From Williamwhitmania taraxaci (GTDB taxonomy: Bacteria > Bacteroidota > Bacteroidia > Bacteroidales > Williamwhitmaniaceae): DNA of 43,423 nt. The stretch spans positions 1 to 43,423 of the forward strand of contig NZ_FMYP01000035.1 in assembly GCF_900096565.1 (NCBI RefSeq). The letters run 5' to 3'. The position numbers and the translations under genes were made by a program. Positions 41,555 through 43,423 of the stretch are shown here, piece by piece (the first letter of the stretch is position 1; each line of letters begins with the position of its first letter). The notes under the pieces were generated by a model. That model saw only the letters and a program-made list of their open reading frames with translations. It was not told where the DNA came from and searched no databases.

Positions 41555-41989
41555 ATGAATAAAGAATCTTATAATATACTTAAGCCACTTTCCGACCTTA
41601 CAAATCTTCTTGCTGAAAAGCGATCTGCTTGGTCTCAACACATCTTGTTACTAGCGTCAACCCTCTTCGGTATTTTAATTTACCTTCAAGGTAAAAGCTC
41701 TGGTACGCTACCAACCCGCTTGTGCTTTGCTCTGGCAGTTGTTGCACTCGGATTTGGAATCCTGCTAACAGCCATTGCGCTGTATAGCCATATAGATGCA
41801 ATAAGTCGGACTCGGAAAGATTACACTGAAGAAGCGATAAGCGCACTTCATGAACACCGCGAAATGAACTCCGTATCAGCATCCGTTCGTAGGCTATTCG
41901 TATTTTGCGAATGGTTAGGATACATCTGTTTTTTCGCCACGGTATTACTACTTTCCGCCTACTCATTTCTGTTGGCATTGGGGGGGTGA
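41555..41989 (+). CDS. Membrane protein antisense within the early operon (candidate moron)
   Basis: Predicted 144 aa from ATG 41555 (an ATG at 41543 is also in frame). A soluble helical N-terminus (KESYNILKPLSDLTNLLAEKRSAWSQ) precedes two transmembrane helices (HILLLASTLFGILIYL; LCFALAVVALGFGILLTAIALY), an acidic/basic linker and a third helix (YICFFATVLLLSAYSFLLAL). It is on the plus strand while ner and MuA on either side are minus, and its 3' end overlaps the ner 3' end by 27 bases. A weak promoter-like TTG (41514) and TAATCTTA (41534) lie just upstream. Layout and antisense position resemble lysogenic-conversion or superinfection-exclusion genes expressed from prophages; a SLATT-like 2TM effector is another possibility. 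Confidence 0.7.
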   Translation: MNKESYNILKPLSDLTNLLAEKRSAWSQHILLLASTLFGILIYLQGKSSGTLPTRLCFALAVVALGFGILLTAIALYSHIDAISRTRKDYTEEAISALHEHREMNSVSASVRRLFVFCEWLGYICFFATVLLLSAYSFLLALGG

Positions 41990-42166
41990 CGCCTTACCCT
42001 TATCTGGCTGCTCTGCACCCCCGCGCTCAATCGCAGCCTTCCGAATACGCTTAGCCAATTCCGATTTGCTAACATCATTCAGCGCACGCCTTATTGTCAC
42101 AAGGCTTACCTCAAACAGCGCTGCCAAGTCCTTTTTCTCACCGTGTTTTGTAATTATTGTCCCCAT
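41963..42166 (-). CDS. Ner-like HTH regulator
   Basis: Predicted 67 aa. GTIITKHGEKKDLAALFEVSLVTIRRALNDVSKSELAKRIRKAAIERGG is a compact HTH recurrent in Bacteroidota mobile elements. It is the first early gene, divergent from the repressor, exactly as ner/cro-type regulators of Mu. It should dampen early and repressor transcription. The basic Pro/Gln tail is variable. Confidence 0.7.
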   Translation of the reverse strand: MGTIITKHGEKKDLAALFEVSLVTIRRALNDVSKSELAKRIRKAAIERGGAEQPDKGKASPPQCQQK

Positions 42167-42205
42167 TATGTTGGTATTTAAATTTTAACCTATCTTTATT
42201 GCGTT

Positions 42206-42289
42206 GTTTGCATACTGAAACATGATGCAAACATATACGCTTTTGCGAACATTACAAAATATTTCAAAAGAATAATTCGCATATGCGAA
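42206..42289. promoter_or_regulatory. Phage operator region between repressor and ner
   Basis: Contains GTTTGCAT (42206-42213) and ATGCAAAC (42225-42232), an 8-bp inverted repeat with 11-base spacer; a single TTTGCGAAC word (42243-42251); and the perfect palindrome TTCGC-ATAT-GCGAA (42276-42289). The shared half-site is TTTGC/TTCGC. Three sites in 85 bp covering the early promoter fit cooperative repressor/Ner control of lysogeny. Confidence 0.7.
42228..42259 (-). promoter_or_regulatory. Early promoter (Pe) for ner-transposase operon
   Basis: On the minus strand TTTTG (42259-42255) and TATGTTTG (42235-42228), a full TAnnTTTG match, are separated by 19 bases. The -7 box overlaps the GTTTGCAT/ATGCAAAC inverted repeat, so repressor binding would block it. 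Confidence 0.65.
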
Positions 42290-42305
42290 CATTTATTTAC
42301 TGGCG

Positions 42306-42767
42306 ATGACGATACAGGATAGATTTAGGCTGATAATAAACGATCTATACTCTGGTAATAAAAGAGCATTTGCAAAGTCGATTGGCGTTGCCGCAACTGT
42401 TATTGAGAACGTAGTAGGAAGTCGCAAGGGGAATCCTTCCTTTGAAGTGATTCAAAAAATCATATTCGCTAATGCGAATATTGATCCTAGATGGCTTCTT
42501 ACTGGCGAAGGCAAAATGTTGTTTGGAATTGTTGCATCGGAAAGCAGCGTCAATACTAATGAGTCTAGTAATAAACAGAATATTGTATACAAAGAGTTAC
42601 TAGCTGATAGAGAGAAAAAAATAGAGGAAAAAGAAGCAGAATTGAGGGAGGCATACAAAGAGATTGGTCGACTGGAATCCACAATAGATCAATTAAAAAA
42701 AGATAATCCGAGTGCTCGGCATTGTGCTACTCCAACATCTCAATTAAGCAAAGAGAAGCATAGATAG
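42306..42767 (+). CDS. CI-like phage repressor with coiled-coil tail
   Basis: Predicted 153 aa. An N-terminal lambda-repressor-like HTH (KRAFAKSIGVAATVIENVVGSRKGNPSFEVIQKIIFANANIDPRWLLTGEGKML, residues about 18-72) is followed not by an S24 peptidase domain but by a helical coiled coil (YKELLADREKKIEEKEAELREAYKEIGRLESTIDQLKKDN). Without the autocleavage domain, SOS induction must work by another route. It reads toward the phage end, as Mu c does, and its gene begins 17 bases after the operator palindrome. Confidence 0.8.
   Translation: MTIQDRFRLIINDLYSGNKRAFAKSIGVAATVIENVVGSRKGNPSFEVIQKIIFANANIDPRWLLTGEGKMLFGIVASESSVNTNESSNKQNIVYKELLADREKKIEEKEAELREAYKEIGRLESTIDQLKKDNPSARHCATPTSQLSKEKHR
42462..42481. 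promoter_or_regulatory. Intragenic operator-like palindrome in the repressor gene
   Basis: ATATTCGC-TAAT-GCGAATAT has the same TTCGC-N4-GCGAA core as the upstream operator but lies about 155 bases into the repressor coding sequence. It could allow autoregulation by looping or roadblock. Confidence 0.55.
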
Positions 42768-43041
42768 TTCCAACATTAGTTTTCCCCCATCCAATTTACG
42801 CTAAACTCATGCATAACGCTGATATACAGTTGTTGCGCGTTTGCTTTATAATTTCGCTTTCGTGTATTAAAGGGTAGCGAATAAGCAAATCAAGGCACTA
42901 TTTACCGCTTTTATGTAACGTATTGGGGGTTGAATGCGGTGCCTAGATACCCTCTAGTGTTCGCCCAACTGTTCGCCCAACTGTCCACCCAACTCAAAAC
43001 TGCCCAATTTTCTGCCTCCGCGCAGGTATTTATAAGGGCAT
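42768..43041. other. Gene-free stretch spanning the phage left end and host junction
   Basis: No convincing gene on either strand. Holds the proposed phage terminus (TATACA ending at 42828). Outside it is an AT-rich stretch with a CGAAAGCGAAATT word (minus strand, about 42850-42865) resembling the end repeats at 8472-8534. That leaves open that the true terminus is further out. Confidence 0.5.
42960..42995. repeat. 12-bp tandem repeats (iteron-like)
   Basis: TTCGCCCAACTG twice in tandem (42960-42971, 42972-42983) and a third degenerate copy TCCACCCAACTC, then a looser ACTGCCCAA nearby. Period 12 bp. Possibly arm-type binding sites of a recombinase or a relic of another element next to the prophage. 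Confidence 0.7.
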
Positions 43042-43065
43042 AAAAAAAGCTCCCATTAAGGGAGC
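43042..43065 (-). terminator. Minus-strand rho-independent terminator
   Basis: GCTCCC (43049-43054) and GGGAGC (43060-43065), loop ATTAA, followed on the minus strand by seven T. It must end a minus-strand gene to its right, but the IS21-type element begins about 30 bases away, so that gene has probably been separated from its terminator by the insertion. Confidence 0.75.
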
Positions 43066-43095
43066 CGGAGCAATAGGATCATTACGTAGATAAAA

Positions 43096-43160
43096 CGGTC
43101 GAAGTTGTGCCACCCATTTCGGTTCAAGTTGTGCCAGGCGTTTCGGTCGAAGTTGTGCCA
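43096..43160. repeat. Three terminal repeats of the IS21-type element, 24-bp phased
   Basis: CGGTCGAAGTTGTGCCA at 43096-43112 and 43144-43160, and a variant CGGTTCAAGTTGTGCCA at 43120-43136. Exact 24-bp spacing (just over two helical turns) suggests transposase binding on the same face of the DNA. Confidence 0.8.
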
Positions 43161-43230
43161 CTTTTTTAGGTGCATTTAGGCTCTTGAAAGGAATGATTTC
43201 TATCTTATCGCTGAAACTTAAATCAGGGAT

Positions 43231-43423
43231 ATGGCCGCAAAGAAGATAGATATCATGGATGTACGACAATTAATTCAGTTAAAAATCAAAGGAGAAAGCA
43301 ACCGCAGCTGTTCTTCAAGTTTAGCCATACACCGCAATACGGTAAATTACTATGTCCGACAGCTGAAAGCAACCGGGACGAGCTATCCTGATTTACTCCG
43401 CTTGAGCGATGCGCAGCTGAGTG
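43231..43423 (+). CDS. istA: IS21-family transposase IstA, 3'-truncated by window edge
   Basis: First 64 residues. IMDVRQLIQLKIKGESNRSCSSLAIHRNTVNYYVRQLKATG is the N-terminal HTH of IstA, which binds the multiple end repeats seen just upstream. The next ATG, at 43255, is a possible start as well. The catalytic DDE domain and IstB lie outside the window. Confidence 0.85.
   Translation, partial: MAAKKIDIMDVRQLIQLKIKGESNRSCSSSLAIHRNTVNYYVRQLKATGTSYPDLLRLSDAQLS

Larger units (their letters stand above)
8438..42828 (-). mobile_element. Mu-like transposable prophage (myovirus type), about 34.4 kb
   Basis: Assignment rests on the gene set: CI-like repressor, Ner-like HTH, MuA/MuB pair, GemA-like, DUF3164, DUF935 portal, MuF, gp36-like, gpG-like, ClpP-type protease, DUF2586 sheath, late-control hub and baseplate J. 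The repressor/transposase end lies at the high coordinates. The proposed termini read inward as TGTATAATCGCC (from 8438) and TGTATATCAGCG (minus strand from 42828), sharing TGTATA. They lie just outside the methyltransferase unit and 61 bases beyond the repressor stop. Flanking 5-mers differ (TGGGA versus GTTGT), so no target-site duplication supports the exact ends; true ends could be tens of bases away. Structural genes look intact, so it may be functional. Confidence 0.75.
43090..43423 (+). mobile_element. IS21-family element, left end only
   Basis: Recognised from the IstA N-terminus and the repeated end sequences typical of IS21-family ends. The outermost base cannot be fixed from one end. 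The rest lies beyond the window. Confidence 0.7.

Noticed and set aside
41598-41978. Minus-strand 126-codon ORF between ner and MuA
   Set aside because: Composition is random-like with no hydrophobic or domain pattern, while the opposite frame encodes clear transmembrane helices.
42960-43160. CRISPR-like array
   Set aside because: Repeats are tandem or at IS ends, only three units each, without spacers of uniform unique sequence.
43030-43269. Minus-strand 79-codon ORF with repeated VAQLRP/LAQLEP words
   Set aside because: It is the antisense reading of the IS21 end repeats and has no gene context.

Overview
The window is from a Bacteroidota chromosome, probably a free-living relative of the Bacteroidales/Marinilabiliales. 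Evidence: a T9SS-type (gliding motility-associated) C-terminal sorting domain, a PorP/SprF-family membrane protein, Bacteroidota-type promoters (-33 TTG, about 19 bp, -7 TAnnTTTG), and phage proteins of the Bacteroidota type. No tRNA, rRNA or CRISPR array was seen.

Host left flank (1-8437, all + strand): the 3' end of an IS30-family transposase, a 2015-aa PKD-repeat secreted protein, a PorP/SprF-like protein, and an OmpH/Skp-like periplasmic protein with a rho-independent terminator.

Prophage (about 8438-42828, about 34.4 kb): a Mu-like transposable myovirus. The repressor/transposase end is on the right of the window, so the phage lies reversed.
(a) Early region, minus strand, 42166 to 33063: Ner-like HTH, MuA-like transposase, MuB-like ATPase, RecA-like ATPase, GemA-like protein, small zinc-binding and coiled-coil proteins, DUF3164, a replication-protein-like C-terminal domain, an HTH regulator, a membrane/coiled-coil protein, and two small genes (a zinc ribbon and a one-helix membrane protein).
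(b) Head and tape-measure block, plus strand, 24523-33021: terminase small and large subunits, gp36-like, portal, MuF head protein with a C-terminal nuclease-like extension, tape measure, gpG-like, and a probable tail terminator.
(c) Protease/capsid/tail/lysis/fibre block, minus strand, 24381 down to 9573: ClpP-type protease with nested scaffold, major capsid, sheath, tube, tail chaperone with a programmed -1 frameshift signal, baseplate hub, spike and wedge, lysis cassette, baseplate J, and fibres.
(d) A D12-type adenine methyltransferase as a separate unit at the far (right) phage end.
The two late blocks diverge from about 24.4 kb, where a 17-bp perfect inverted repeat sits just upstream of a promoter-like sequence. 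The + late block and the - early block converge on a bidirectional terminator at 33023-33046. The CI-like repressor (42306, +) and ner (42166, -) diverge from an operator region rich in TTCGC/GCGAA and TTTGCAT words.

Right flank (42829-43423): a noncoding stretch with 12-bp tandem repeats and a minus-strand terminator, then the left end of an IS21-family element (three repeats at exact 24-bp spacing) and the start of its istA gene.

Most notable points: the -1 frameshift cassette in the tail chaperone, the MuF-nuclease fusion bracketed by hairpins, the divergent late architecture with its palindrome, a membrane gene antisense inside the early operon, and a methyltransferase ORF with no stop codon inside the phage.
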